Assembly: GCA_022925895.1 (NCBI GenBank) | Contig: JAKSYS010000014.1 | Span: 1 to 47,500, forward strand | DNA length: 47,500 nucleotides | Direction: 5' to 3' | Source: Fragilaria crotonensis | Lineage: Eukaryota > Bacillariophyta > Fragilariophyceae > Fragilariales > Fragilariaceae | In this document: positions 1 to 11,221 of the stretch, piece by piece | Layout: the number at the start of each line of letters is the position of its first letter | How positions within the stretch are numbered: the stretch's first letter is position 1 | The notes under the pieces: generated by a model | What the model saw: the letters and a program-made list of their open reading frames with translations, nothing else | Told to the model about the DNA's origin: nothing | Databases searched by the model: none | Position numbers and translations under genes: made by a program

Positions 1-1334
1 GGAACGAACACCATTTTTCCAGGCCTTGCTCAGGCCGTCAACATCCAATAGCATATTGTGCAAAGCACAACAGGTGAGCCAGATATTATCAACTACTTCC
101 GTGTTGTGAACTCAAATTCCACTCTTCAGAATTCGCCAGCGACCTTCAAGATCCCAAAGGTGCACTCAACATCCTTTCTCATAGACTCTAGCCACTGAGA
201 AAACCTCAGCTCCAACCGGTTGCACGAATCTTTCACGGGTGGCACTGTCGTCGACCACTCAAGGTAGCCGTTATCCACTATGACGTAAGCGCCCTTGAGT
301 CTAAGTATCCTGTCGTCACCTTCCTCGTCACTCGTCATTCCTTGTCGCGTCCGCAACTCGAAATCCATCTTGTCATCCAAGCCTCCGTCGCGAAGCTCTG
401 ACATAAAAGTATCAAAACGAATCAATGTTTTGTCGTTCCATCTACCAGGGTGACCAGATGTTGTGTGCAAAATTTGGCGGCGATGATTGCAAGTCAGATT
501 ATAAGTCCGCATCGTACTTTTCGACTTCGCCCCAAGGTGCGCTTGGCGCAAAGAAAACAAACCTTTCAAGAGGAATATGGGTTGCATCGGTGCTACCAAT
601 GCAACCTGGAAAGCCTGCAATATTGTATTCCTGCTCACAATCCCTCAGTTCCTCAACCGAACGCGGCGCCGACACATACATTGGATACAGTACCTTTGCT
701 CTGAACTTGACAAATTGGTAAAACTTACGATGGACGTCGCGACTGATGTATGTTACATCCTTCATGTCGTCAAACGTCCATCCTCTTCCCAGATAACGAA
801 GCGAACCCAAGAGAAGCAATCGATTGGCGAAACCTTTTGTTTTTATGTTGTTGGTCCTTTCATATGCCTTGATCCATCTGTCAAACAACCCGTCGCTTGC
901 TTCCGATGATATCATATCAAGAAGCATCACATACGATGCATATGGTAAGCGAAAATTCTGTCTAAACTCCTTTGCCCAATGCTGATTGCCGGGTTGCGGA
1001 TCATCAATGTAATCCTCCCACCATGCACTCATTTTTGTCTTCTTGCGCCGCGCTCCTGTGACCGGATCAGTATACCACCTGGCGTGAAATCCGCGTTTTC
1101 TTGGGCGGGCGGTTTCGCTCTCTCGGACTCAAGCAAGACTTCTCTTTTCCGTTTAATTCTCTGTCCAACCATGTACGCCAAAGCAATCCGCGCCTTTGTC
1201 TTCCGTTCGTCGTCGTCGTCATCTTGCATGAGATAACTTTCGAGTCTCTCGTCATCAATCTCGCCATCTTTGTTGAAACAATCATTTTCGGTGAGCGGAT
1301 CTTCGCCACCATCACCACACAGACCCTTTACCAT
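1..1334 (-). pseudogene. PIF/Harbinger transposase, broken, partial at window edge
   Basis: This is a DDE_Tnp_4-type (PIF/Harbinger) transposase that would cut and paste its element. Three reading segments follow one another on the minus strand: 1334-1029 (acidic N-terminus, ends in an ATGA overlap), 1032-about 560, and about 600-126; the reading then continues in another frame to position 1. The catalytic triad is visible: the first Asp in GCIGSTDATHI, the second in VIVDNGYLEWS, and Glu in WLESMRKDVECTFGILK. After 126 the next frame gives a GRWRILK-like motif and a WLTCCALHN motif typical of the family's end. At least two frame changes interrupt the catalytic part. The element continues beyond the left edge, so one terminus cannot be seen. 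It may be a decayed copy or a live copy with consensus errors. Confidence 0.8.
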
Positions 1335-1483
1335 GTCGATCGCGAGAAGTCGCGAAGCTTTAGTCCCATGGTTGCTTCAGAAACGGTGCGCAAGGTGGTA
1401 GAATTAGCTTTGACGAACATTGTGCAAAACTTGGCAATCGGCGCCAATCGGATGCGTATGAGGCTAGTAGCGAGTACTCCAGT

Positions 1484-1580
1484 GTCGCTTTTTTGTTTCC
1501 AGCCGGGTCGAGTCAAAAACAGTGTCGCTTTTTCTTTGCCTGGCGAAAAGATCCCGGTTCCAAAAAAAGCGACACCGTTT
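1484..1580. repeat. Repeated GTGTCGCTTTTT motifs, two direct and one inverted
   Basis: The motif AGTGTCGCTTTTT occurs near 1481 and 1521 in direct orientation. It returns as AAAAAAAGCGACAC near 1563 in inverse orientation, so the second and third copies form a hairpin with roughly 15-base arms. It lies just upstream of the Harbinger transposase reading frame and could be part of that element's subterminal region. I see no target duplication that would prove this. Confidence 0.5.
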
Positions 1581-1881
1581 TTGTTTCGATTTATGTCGAC
1601 TTTTGAGGACGTAAGCATTGAGTTTCCACAAAAATGACGTCTTTTTTTAGGCATGTCTTTTTCTATTTTCTGTAAGCATCGGCCTGAGTGAACATATAGA
1701 GGTATGTTCTGCACATAGAAAAGCAATATGATTGCTCAGTTCTCACAAAAAAGTGCACCATAGATGAGACGTCAAAACATTGCTGCACGACCCTTTTTCA
1801 CACGTCGAGGATGCCCTCCAAATCTTTATAAATTACAGTTCTGAATATTTTCATACGTCTGCGAGGAGAAATCCACTTGGC

Positions 1882-1908
1882 GTTTGTACCACACGTTGTG
1901 GTACAAAC
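1882..1908. repeat. Perfect 27-bp inverted repeat
   Basis: Arms GTTTGTACCACA and TGTGGTACAAAC are perfect reverse complements of 12 bases around the centre CGT. There is no T run or gene end directly beside it, so it is not clearly a terminator. It lies in the gene-free stretch between the transposase and the next plus-strand gene. Confidence 0.7.
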
Positions 1909-2924
1909 AGCTCGTTCAAAACCCTGTACCAATATGAATTTCGATTCACCGAACACTTGTGAAATAAATCAACAACAGAATATAAGAATATTATCCATAT
2001 ATGTATACAAATTTATACACAACTTTGAACCAGTAAATCAAAAACGCAGACTTGTTTATCATCGACAGCTCATTCAGATGTTGCTCCAGTACTTTGATCA
2101 TTCTTCATTGCTGTTGACAGGGTAATGAAGGATCTATGATACGAACTGTTTGCAAAACATATATGTGTTTCTGCCGAGATTTGGTAAGTTGAAACTCTTG
2201 TGAAAATATTGGTTCAAAGCCATTTTTAGAGTGGTACTACAGTACTCTGAGTATCTGTTAGTCGGAGAGTCGGAGTCCTACTGGGAACTGGTTTGCATAG
2301 GACGGTAGAGTACATGTAGTCGTGTCTGCTCGTTGGACGTTGGATCGTCTTTAGTTTGCGTGGCCACTTGACTCGTCATAAGTATTCCATCATACATGTA
2401 GCAATATTATTTATACATAAACGTGATTCACTGATTCAGTACCACAGGGTTCACAATCCATACTTCCATACAGTCTACAGTTTCCGAGGGTCACGAAATT
2501 CCAGCACGGCACGGCGTCCGGCGTCTCGCAAAATTGAATCACAATCATTTCCCATCATACCGAATTGATCATATACACACATGAAGTATGTTTAAAACGC
2601 GAACGGCGCGGTCAAAAAATGATTGCGATTCCCGCGAGTTGTGTTGAGTCGTCCAGGAACTCTAAAAAGGGAATTGCCAGCAAGCGCCGCCAAGACAGGA
2701 GAACACAGATCCGTTTGGAATCAAATCTTTTCACTGGCGGCTCGCCGTGGTCGTGGTCGTGCCTGTGCCTCCAAATCTCCAAGAGCGTGTCCGTGTTGTG
2801 TGCACTGGAGGCTGGGAATTGGGACCGAGCAACAGGCATTGGCGTCAGTTTCGAGTGCCATTATATTTGTTGCAGTTCCCTGTTGTTGTGACCTTAACTT
2901 GCTTAACTTTTCTATCAACCCATC
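1909..2924. other. Intergenic stretch, no supported gene
   Basis: The reading frames here are short, overlap on both strands and show no recognisable domain. The last 300 bases are richer in GC and may hold the promoter and 5' leader of the gene starting at 2925. No promoter motif can be named with confidence. Confidence 0.5.
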
Positions 2925-4725
2925 ATGTCGTACGGTGGATCCTCCCTTCCAGATCTGGAGCCCCTGTAGTCAGGTCCATAGTCTATTCGGTTGATTTTTC
3001 TGCAAGCCGCAGGCAAACGAATTGCCACGACCAAACGTCGCATCCGATGGTAAGTCGGCAGTCATTCCGTCGCGAACTATTCGATCGCAGTTGAATGCAG
3101 CATTCAATACTAAATTGTCGTGCTTGCTCGATTGTTAAAACTCAATTTTCAACAGGAGGTGGGGTTTGCCAACAACGAGGCCTTGTCACAGGGTCAAACA
3201 GGAATCGCTTGCCGTGGAGAGGAGCACGATGTTACTATGGTGTGGTCGCTTACTTCTGGTAAGCGCCAGATCACAATGGACGGCCAAGAGGTCCACTATG
3301 CGTCAAGCCGCGCGGGATTGTCGACTTTTCTTGACTATGCGCGGCAATCACATCCTCAAGGTCGTTGCCCATGCCAATCCCCATTGAGCGCTACGCCAAG
3401 TTTTCGTCATGACTTCTTTGTTGACGGACAGTCTTTCTTTGACATGCCAAAAGTCTATGAGTTAGGGCTTAGAGGCGCCTCAGGCTCAGTCGAGAGTTCC
3501 TGGGAATTCGTTCTCCTATGGAGATACTGCTCGCCGTGCTCCTCAGTCCAACGAGGACGCTGATTTGCAAGGGCCATTCAAGAGTCTCTTGCCGAGTCTC
3601 GTAGGCACTTGCAACACGTCAAGCGATCTGACGACAGCTACTCTGCTTCTGGGACAAGCGCCGGACCTGACTATTTAGCCCACGCTCCGAGCCCACAGGA
3701 ACCCGCTCCCTCGAATGGACTTGTTGGGTTTGGTTCGCCGACGTCCCAGGAGCCTACTGCTCTAGTACCTGTCGCTCCGCAGTATGCAGCACCTGCTCCC
3801 GCATACGGCCAACCACCAGCCCCTGCGTATGGATATTCACCTGCCCCTCCACCTGCTCTCACCTACGAGCCCGCTCCTGTGTACGCCCCAGCGGCACCAG
3901 CGTACACCCAGGCGCCGGTGTACGCTGCGCCATCTACCCACACACCGTTGCTGCTGCTCACAGTACCAGCAGCTTTCAAGTGGTCAACTGCTTTCTCCAG
4001 GTGTGACTTCACCGCTTCCGCCCCACCGTCGTATGGTTTTCCAGTGCAACAACCAATGTATTCTGAGGATGATCCGTTTGCTCCGAAGCCACCAACCCAA
4101 AATGAATTGCTCACATCTGTCCTAGGTCTCTACGAAATCAACCAACTTCCCTAGTACTCCTGGTGCACCACCGCAGCCCAACTTCCAGTCGCCGCAGACC
4201 CCTTTCCACTACGAATGGTCAGGTTAATCTGACCATGAATGCACCACTTACCATTACAAACGAAGAGGAGGATGCCCCGAAGACTGCGTTTGATAAGGCT
4301 CTAAGTAGTCTTGTCAATTTTGATGACATTAGTGCTCCAGCTGACAAGGATATCCAGGAGGCAATGAGAAAGAAGCAGGAAGAGCAAACGCGTAAGAGTA
4401 ACAAAAGCAAGGCCCTTCCGCCCGCCGCCAACAATATGGTTGGGTCCGGAGCTACACTGGCTCAGATCTCTCAAGTCAAGCAGGTACGTGTTCTACTGTG
4501 ACGTTTGTACTCGATGTCGAGTTGTTTTCTCATGCTTCTTTAAAATTCGAAGGTTGTGCCGCCAAAGGATCCTTCAAAGTCATGAAGCCCTCCGTCTTTC
4601 ATCAGGATGCTGCCATGGCGGGTGCTCTCGTGATTCGAGGTGACGGGCCTCCACCTTTGCAGCCTCAAGGCTTTGGTATCGTACACGGTCAAGGTTATTA
4701 CGGTAGCCGCGCAGGATACTACTGA
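2925..4725 (+). CDS. Conserved FAIM-like/UIM protein with Pro-Tyr-rich tail
   Basis: The function is not known. The start MSYGGSSLPDL is followed, after a frame change, by VYSVDFSAS and GKRIATTKRRIRW. An intron (3050-3155, GTAAGT...CAG) then leads to FANNEALSQG and the core HDVTMVWSLTSGKRQ, MDGQEVHY, GNHILKVVAHA and FFVDGQSFF. That core resembles the beta-sandwich of FAIM1-type proteins (SGKR, DG-E and VDG-S spacing). After about 3560 a helix EDADLQRAIQESLAES matches the ubiquitin-interacting motif pattern. A tail of Ala/Pro/Tyr repeats follows, then an acidic region and a second intron (4484-4552). The end is GYYGSRAGYY. At least five small frame corrections are needed, and no substitution stop is required. 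I favour a real gene with consensus errors. It may act in ubiquitin-linked sorting, which is inference from the UIM alone. Confidence 0.6.
3050..3155 (+). other. Intron 1 of the FAIM-like/UIM gene
   Basis: The donor GTAAGT follows CGATG, and the acceptor is TTTTCAACAG. Conserved-looking protein lies on both sides (RRIRW before, FANNEAL after). Confidence 0.65.
4484..4552 (+). other. Intron 2 of the FAIM-like/UIM gene
   Basis: The donor GTACGT follows the codon CAG of QISQVKQ. The acceptor is AATTCGAAG and the downstream reading VVPPKDPSK resumes in phase 0. The length is 69 bp. Confidence 0.6.
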
Positions 4726-5263
4726 ACACGCTCAATGGAACATGGAACGCACGCTTTCATTTAGGCTCCAAACATTCCGACGAAAATTGTCTGGAACAAC
4801 GCGTGCGTTTGTCACGGCTTACCATAAACTATTTATGATCTTTAGGAAGAAACGATGTATTTATCTTGGAATCTAGGACGTGCCATGCCTCCAAGGAAAG
4901 CCCGGTACATTGGAGGTCTACTGCCTACGAATATAATCGGGTGTTCTATGGTTTGTGGTGTTGTATTGTATGCCATACCCGTCTCTCTTCGTTGGAGGTG
5001 TACGACAATTGTCTAATGGTAGTACCGGTTACCGGTAAATCCAGTACCAGTACTTGTAGTCTGGCACGAGTTGAGTTCTGGTTACTGGTACTAGTACCTG
5101 GTACATACGGTACGATATTGGCGATCTGCTGATGTGCTGATACGCTGGTAGTGATGCTCTGTCCATCACCGGTTGATTTATCCTCTGCTTGGCTTTTAGC
5201 TTCAACTGATGGATCTGTCTCACCACAGAAAATCACATTAAGTTTCATGTTCGGCGTTCTGCC
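4726..5263. other. Intergenic stretch with GTAC-rich tract
   Basis: This lies between two plus-strand genes. Positions 5020-5115 hold a cluster of GTAC, GGTACC-like and ACTAGTAC-like words (for example ACCGGTTACCGGT). The same style of sequence recurs in other intergenic parts of the window. No gene is supported. Confidence 0.6.
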
Positions 5264-7415
5264 ATGAAGCGCTCCCCGCAACCGCAGTGTCGTGGCTGCA
5301 ACAGTGGTTTTACATTTGGTTCTCCTTCTTTGTATTCAAAGCTACACTGCATTCCTGCTTCAACCCTCCCTGAAATACAATGCACACCACAACCCTCACG
5401 ATTCCCAGGATGGCAGGCCTTGTCATTAATACGCCGACTCGCACCTTCAAGGACAGGCACCGCTCGGTACGGCAAACTCTGGCAGCGCTTGGAAATAGAA
5501 GAAGACCTGAGCCAATGTGGTACTTGCTCAATTGTATCGTCACTCAGAACTCGACCTATTGCGCCAGTGCCGTGCCAGATGCGGACATATGGAAGACGTG
5601 GTCAAGTTTGTGGTACCCATTGAACGGTCTACTCGATCTCATGGTCCGAATCGCATCGTGACCGACACAAAGGTGGGATATCCAGGCTATGTCTTTGCCA
5701 AGCTTCGACTCTGCGAAGAAGTGTATGAGGCGATTCAAGACCTGGATCTCTGCCGTTCTTGGATGGGAACTGTCAACAAGAAGGATACAAAAACTACCTC
5801 CATCACCGTTAGCTCTCAACGAAATGGAGATTGAGAAGTTTGGATTGGAGGAATTAGGGGAGGAAGTTGATTTTTCGGAAGACCTTGTTCAGGAGTTGAT
5901 GAACGAGGAGGGTGTGATTGTTGACACAGCAGAGAACGAAAAAAAGGCTAAGGCAAAGGGAGCCAAGATTGACAAAGAGCAACTTCAGGCGTACATGGAC
6001 CTTCGACCAGACGACATGGTTAAAGTAATCGGCGACGGAAAATTCAAGGGGGAGGATGGCATTGTTAAGCGCCTCAAGAATGGAAAGCTCATGATACGCT
6101 TTTTCACGTACGGAAGCACCTACGAAGAATGGTTGGACCCCAAAGACGTTCGAAAACTTTCGGCTGAAGAAGCCCTACGTGGTCTTTCTGGACCTAGCAT
6201 GCCGGTCACGCAGCATGACCTTGAAGGTAGTGATGATATGCGAGATCAAAGGTCCGACCAAAATGGGTCTGGTGGGCTTCGACGGGCGCTAATGAGCAAT
6301 GTTAGCGGGAACCGAGGACCGCGGAATACTCGATTTGAAACCATACAGCGCGGCGACAGGTACAAGCGCGACGTCTTTGGACGGTCTGATGCTGAGCGCA
6401 AAAATGAAGAAAAGAAATGGTCACGGGATCAAGACCAACAGGGTTCAAGAGCTGGACCAAGAGATGCAGCGGGTGTCAACGACGGAGGTCAACGAGACCT
6501 CCCGATGGCGGACGTGGACAGTCAGTGGGGTCGTTACTCCCAGCGTGAAGATCGTCGTGACCGCGGTCCCAGTGATGATAGAAGGCGTGGTCAAGGCGAC
6601 GAAAGACGACCCAGTAACAGCGACAAAGCTCGCAATCCTCGCAATGATGGCGAGCTTCAGCGAGTGCGGAGCGCATTGGATGGTGGTGACTGGAATGCCT
6701 TCGTCTCGCCATCGCCTTCGCCAACTAAATCGCCTGACCAAGAGGACGATGCGTTCTTCAGGTCTCATGTCCGAATTGAACGGTCAACAAAGCACAGGTC
6801 CAGAGTCTGCCGTTTCTTTCGGCAGTGATGATGACTTCTTTCCTCACTGATATCAGAGTTGACAATGGAAAAGAAAACGGTAAAAGAGAAACGAAGCCAC
6901 GCCAGCAGACCGAAGCAGTCTCGAGTCCTGATGATATTGACTTCTTTGCGGCTCTTGAAGCAGAATTGGGTGGTTCTCTCCATTTAATGCGAATGGCGAT
7001 AGATTCGTGACAGATATCCAGACTGCTGTCACAGATCGCAAGCCTCGACCTGTCGTGAAGGCGACTGCTGCCGACGACGATGGTGACGACTTCTTTGCAA
7101 ATCTTGAAAAGGAACTGTCAGGGCAAGGGTTCGACAGGACGAGCAGCTTCGCTGAACCCGTGGCTCCAGGAGACGATTTGTCGGCGCAATTAGAGACAGA
7201 GGCTGTAGCTCCAAAAGCACGAGAAAGCAAGGATTGGAATGGTGATCTTGCACCTACATCTAAAGCGAAAAGCCCCAAAGTATCACCAGTGTCGGGGTCT
7301 CGACAGCGAATCCCTGGCGAAGAGCACAGTTCCTGTTTTGAAAGAAATGCTAAGAGAGCGTGGTTTGAAAGTTTCTGGGAGTAAGTCTGAATTGATTGCA
7401 AGGCTCTTGCAATAG
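5264..7415 (+). CDS. Plastid-targeted NusG-like protein (NGN-KOW) with SAP C-terminus
   Basis: It is probably a transcription elongation or antitermination factor of plastid nucleoids. From ATG 5264 (MKRS) a frame change at the C run 5274-5277 opens RNRSVVAATVVLHLVLLL and then CIQSYTAFLLQPS. That is a signal peptide with an A-F junction, the diatom plastid import mark. The NGN-type region starts at WYLLNCIVTQ and runs through ELDLLRQCRARCGHMED and VGYPGYVFAKL. The KOW region is DMVKVIGDGKFKGEDGIVKR. A long Arg/Asp-rich linker follows, then acidic repeats (DDDFF, DDIDFFAALEAEL, GDDFFANLEKEL). The last 30 residues read TVPVLKEMLRERGLKVSGSK and SELIARLLQ, a SAP DNA-binding motif. pTAC13 of plants is a NusG-like plastid factor and a reasonable comparison. 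About six small frame corrections are needed. Confidence 0.75.
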
Positions 7416-7618
7416 GATGTTAAGTTTAGCTGTTCGTGGCCGATCCTGCGTACAATTTGCAGCCAATTCACCAATATATTAATGATCTGTTTCAGCGCGT
7501 GTGCAATCGTGTACTTGCACACCATGCTCTCGCAATACATCCCTGTTCGTGGTTCATGGCGATGATGGTGAGACATCGTGGATTTTCTATTCTGAGTATC
7601 CAGGGAAGTAGACCGAAC

Positions 7619-10600
7619 TCACCTCAACATGTCACATGCTTGTAGAATTGAGCCCCTAGCCACAGTGGTCGACTGGTTTAGAGAGTCCGTGACAAGCGTG
7701 TGGAACTTGATCGCTGCGGTCCTTAGCAAATGCGGTTCAGAATGCTGAATCTGTCGAGAAAGGCGATCCAAGGCAGTCCTGAGTTGTGTTCTATCCGCAT
7801 CGATACTTCCCATGCCGGAAAGCGCATCTTGTCGTGCTACTGACCGACAGAGCAACGCTTCGTGCTGCAAATTAAGAGTTCGAGGCTTGACTCAATTGCA
7901 AGTCTGATGCTTGTACTGGTTTATCGTGCCGCTTTAAACTGTTTCGTTCTGCTGCTAGTCGTCGAGCCTCCTTATCATCCCCGAGCTCTTTCGCACATTT
8001 GCACAACCATGTCAAATTCGTGAGGCGTGCTTGCAGCATTCGTTGATCATGAGTATGGCTTTCACATAGCTGATCCAGAACCTCCTTTTCTGAGAGCAAC
8101 ATTTCTTGCGCCTTGATTATATCCTGTTCAGCGAAGGCAACACGACCAAGTTCATGTAGCACGGACGACACGTCAATATGGACACCCTGGATGTATGAAT
8201 ATACGTATCTTCTGGCTCGAAGGCATTCCGAATACAGATCCCAAGCTTGCCCGAACTGTTCCCTCTGAAAAGCGAGGACACCTTGCTGAATTTGACTGCG
8301 GCAACATTGACATGAAGGGCGGCCTCCCGTAAAGTTCAACATACAACTCGAGAGCCTGCGATAAGCTGCGGTCAGCGGAATCGAACTCACCTCGTCGGAT
8401 AGCGACTCGTGCAAGTTGCTTGAGCGTTGCAGCCTCTGGCCGATTTGCATCCTCAGCCCCAAGGCTTTTGCAGAAGAGCTTCAGCTTCGGCTAGAGATGG
8501 CGGTTTTCTTGCAAGGTGAACAGCCGCGAGCTGGTGCAATGTTGCGGCACAATCGGCTTCGACGACTTCACCGGCTGATCCGACGTCCAAGATGCGGCGT
8601 AAGTCAAGGGCTCGTTCAAGGAAGTCGGCAGCAGCCTGCAAATTGTGTTTCTTCACCTCAAGCACCCCAAGTTCGTGGAGAATCGCCGCCACACCATGGC
8701 GCTCGTCGAAGTCTGTACTGACCAGCGCACTACGAATGAGAAGCGCCTTTGAGAGCGCCTCTTCAGAATTTCGAAAGCTTCCCTGATATCGAAGGACACG
8801 CCCAAGCTCGTAGAGAACCGCCGCACGAGCACGGCTATGAGACTGTGACCCATTGTCTATCCTATTTAGGATCTCTAACGACTGGTCCAGGGAGTCTTTT
8901 GCATCGTCGAATCTGTTTAATGCCATCGCTGAGAAAACTCCTGCTTCCTTGATAGAATTGCACAATCTAGCTGCAAACCATCGGGATGCAGACACGAATA
9001 AGCGACAACTGCTTTTAAGTGTTCCAAATGTACGCCGACTCTTGCCAGCTTTCGATTTGGTCGGGCTTGAATCTCCAGGCCTGTTTGATCGCATGGACGC
9101 AGATCTTCAAACTGACTCGACCTTCCGCTTCGGTTTGTGACTTTCAGAGCTTGTGCCAGCAATCTATGCATCGACCCCTTGATTCCTTTACGACAAGTAA
9201 GGAGAATGACTTCACAATTTTCCAGATTGAATCTGTTTGCTCAAACTCATCAAAAGGCACCTTCGCCGAATCAGCAGTGAGCACTATCTGTGATACCTTG
9301 GGCGCCAATGGAAGAGCATTGTCCAGACTTTTGCCCGGCACGTAAGAAGATACGTTGCAGCCATGCATACAGTGACCATCGATTTGGCAGCGATGCGCGC
9401 CGCCGCTAGCCGATTTGAGCCCTTCGTGCGCCTTTCCAGTACAAACGTTGTCAACATGGCCAGCCCTCCTATCAAGACAGTCCGGGAAATACCCTGTATG
9501 GCGTCCGCAGCTGCCTCGCGCCAGTGCTTCGGCCTCCGATGATGCCTTCGCTTGCGACATAGTATTGCCTCTTCTATCGAGTGAGCATGCTTGGCCCGCA
9601 GTAGAGTGCGTACCAAAGCTTTCGTGATTTGATCAGGACCCAGCCAGCAAAGGAGGCGCAACACCCAAGCTAACTGACTTTCGTTTGATTGCATTCAAAC
9701 TTAGCGCTAGACTGGATTCTACAACCTGGTGACCAAGGAGCGCTCCATTTCGCTCGGAGTCGGCATAGCGGGCCAAATATTCCGAGCAATCAACGTCGCA
9801 TCGTAGCATGTATGCCGCAGCCATGCTCAAGGCGAGTGGAAGGTGACCTAGCTGGCCCGCTAAGTGGTGTGCTGCTTTCACATGAATCTCTCCGGAAATG
9901 TTCGCAGAGCGGCAGAGCAATTGTATTGATTCCGACGGACTGAAACAGCCGAGGATCATGGTAGATTGATCATTATCGTCAGCTCCAAGTGACCGCGTAG
10001 TAACTAGGAGATGACCGCATGAGCCTCCGTGCGGAACGAATTTTTGAAGAAGGGAGCGGTCCTCGAGATTGTCAAAAACAAGAAGCCACGGTACCTTACT
10101 GCGGAAAAGTCTTGCTTTCACCTCTGAAATGACCTCCTCGGTGTCTTTGTCGCGAGCATCCACACCAGTTGTGTCCGCCAACAGCTGTCGGTAGCAAGCA
10201 ACGATACGTTCGGCTCCTTGCGCGCTCAACCAGATTACCAAACCATAGTACGAAGGGAAGTTTCGATAGCAGTATTCCGTACAAAGTTGCGTCTTGCCTT
10301 GAGATCTCAACCGTTAGTCGATGCGGCATTAGGCATCTACGGTAATGGAACACAACGTACCTACACCACCCATGCCCGTGATTTCAACTTTAGCTACCCC
10401 AGTGTGATGGTTCTGGCCAGCTTTTTGTGCTATCAGTCGCGCATGAATCTGTGATAGTTCCAAGTCGCGGCCAGTGAAGGTTGCGTTGCGTTGCGGGATC
10501 GACCAGGTTCCTCTCATCATGTTGATTAGGAAGGCACTCGCAAACTCCTCAGGGTGGCGTCTATCTTCGTAATGGGTCGCTGGGTGTTTACTTAATATCG

Positions 10601-11221
10601 AGTCAATTGTGTTGTATTCCTTGCGAAACAACCACGGTCGTCTGGAAGAAGGAGTATCATTGAGAAAATAAGGACTCCAGCAATACGTGGTTACAACAAA
10701 CTGTTCAGCCATTTCTTCGCCGCCCCACTGCAAGCACCCTTGTATTACCGTATCCACATAAGATTGAAGTATAGGATGATCCTCATTTGCCTCGGCACAA
10801 AACGACTGCTTTGGGACATACACCCAGAGCTTTGCACCATCAGCTATTTTGAGGGTGTCGACTTCTAACCCACCAGCCGAATCTGACCTGGCAACAGTTC
10901 AAGATGTTCGAGGTTCATCTCCACTCTATCATACCCCACCTCCCGTCTGTCAAAGGACGAAAGCATAGAATGCGGATACGGAACAGTACGCCATTTATCA
11001 CAGTTCCATCGCCCGCGTTGTCCTTCGCAATGCCAAGTGCGGTGAACCCAGTGTTCGATCGAAAATTCCAACCTCGACGGTAGCCGAAACAAGCTCGAAT
11101 ATTTGCCCTCTGCCCCGGTAGTGCCTGGCTTCTGTCGGCCATCCATGACGCATGTGTTGGTATTGATGATGCTGCCGAATCCAAACAGATAGTCGTAGGC
11201 ATTATCGTCCTCCATTGTCAA
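7619..11221 (-). CDS. NLR-like STAND protein: GGCT-like, NB-ARC, TPR
   Basis: Read from 11221 downward, the N-terminus has a gamma-glutamylcyclotransferase-like fold: the FGFGSIIN loop, LFRI, SSFDRREVGYDRVEM, LWVYVP and YVDTVIQGCLQWGGEE. ATFTGRDLELSQIH then leads into an NB-ARC ATPase. Walker A GMGGVGKTQL is split by an intron (10298-10360). Walker B is PWLLVFDNLED, the sensor-like strand is GHLLVTTRS and the GLPL-like motif is LGHLPLALSM. A winged-helix-like part follows (SIWKIVKSFSLLV, MHRLLAQALKV). From about 9000 there are several TPRs, for example LYELGRVLRYQGSFRNSEEA, LHELGVLEVKKHNLQAAADF and LHELGRVAFAEQ. This order (effector-like domain, STAND switch, repeats) is that of immune or death-type NLRs. 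The ligand and role are unknown. Several small frame changes occur. The C-terminus at 7619 is uncertain because GTGAGT there could also be a splice donor. Confidence 0.7.
10298..10360 (-). other. Intron inside the Walker A codons of the NLR-like gene
   Basis: The minus strand reads GGTGGTGTAG, then GTACGTTGTG, then GATCTCAAG, then GCAAGACGCAA. Removing 63 bases joins GMGGVG to KTQL in frame, which restores a canonical P-loop. This is strong evidence for both the intron and the domain. Confidence 0.85.
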
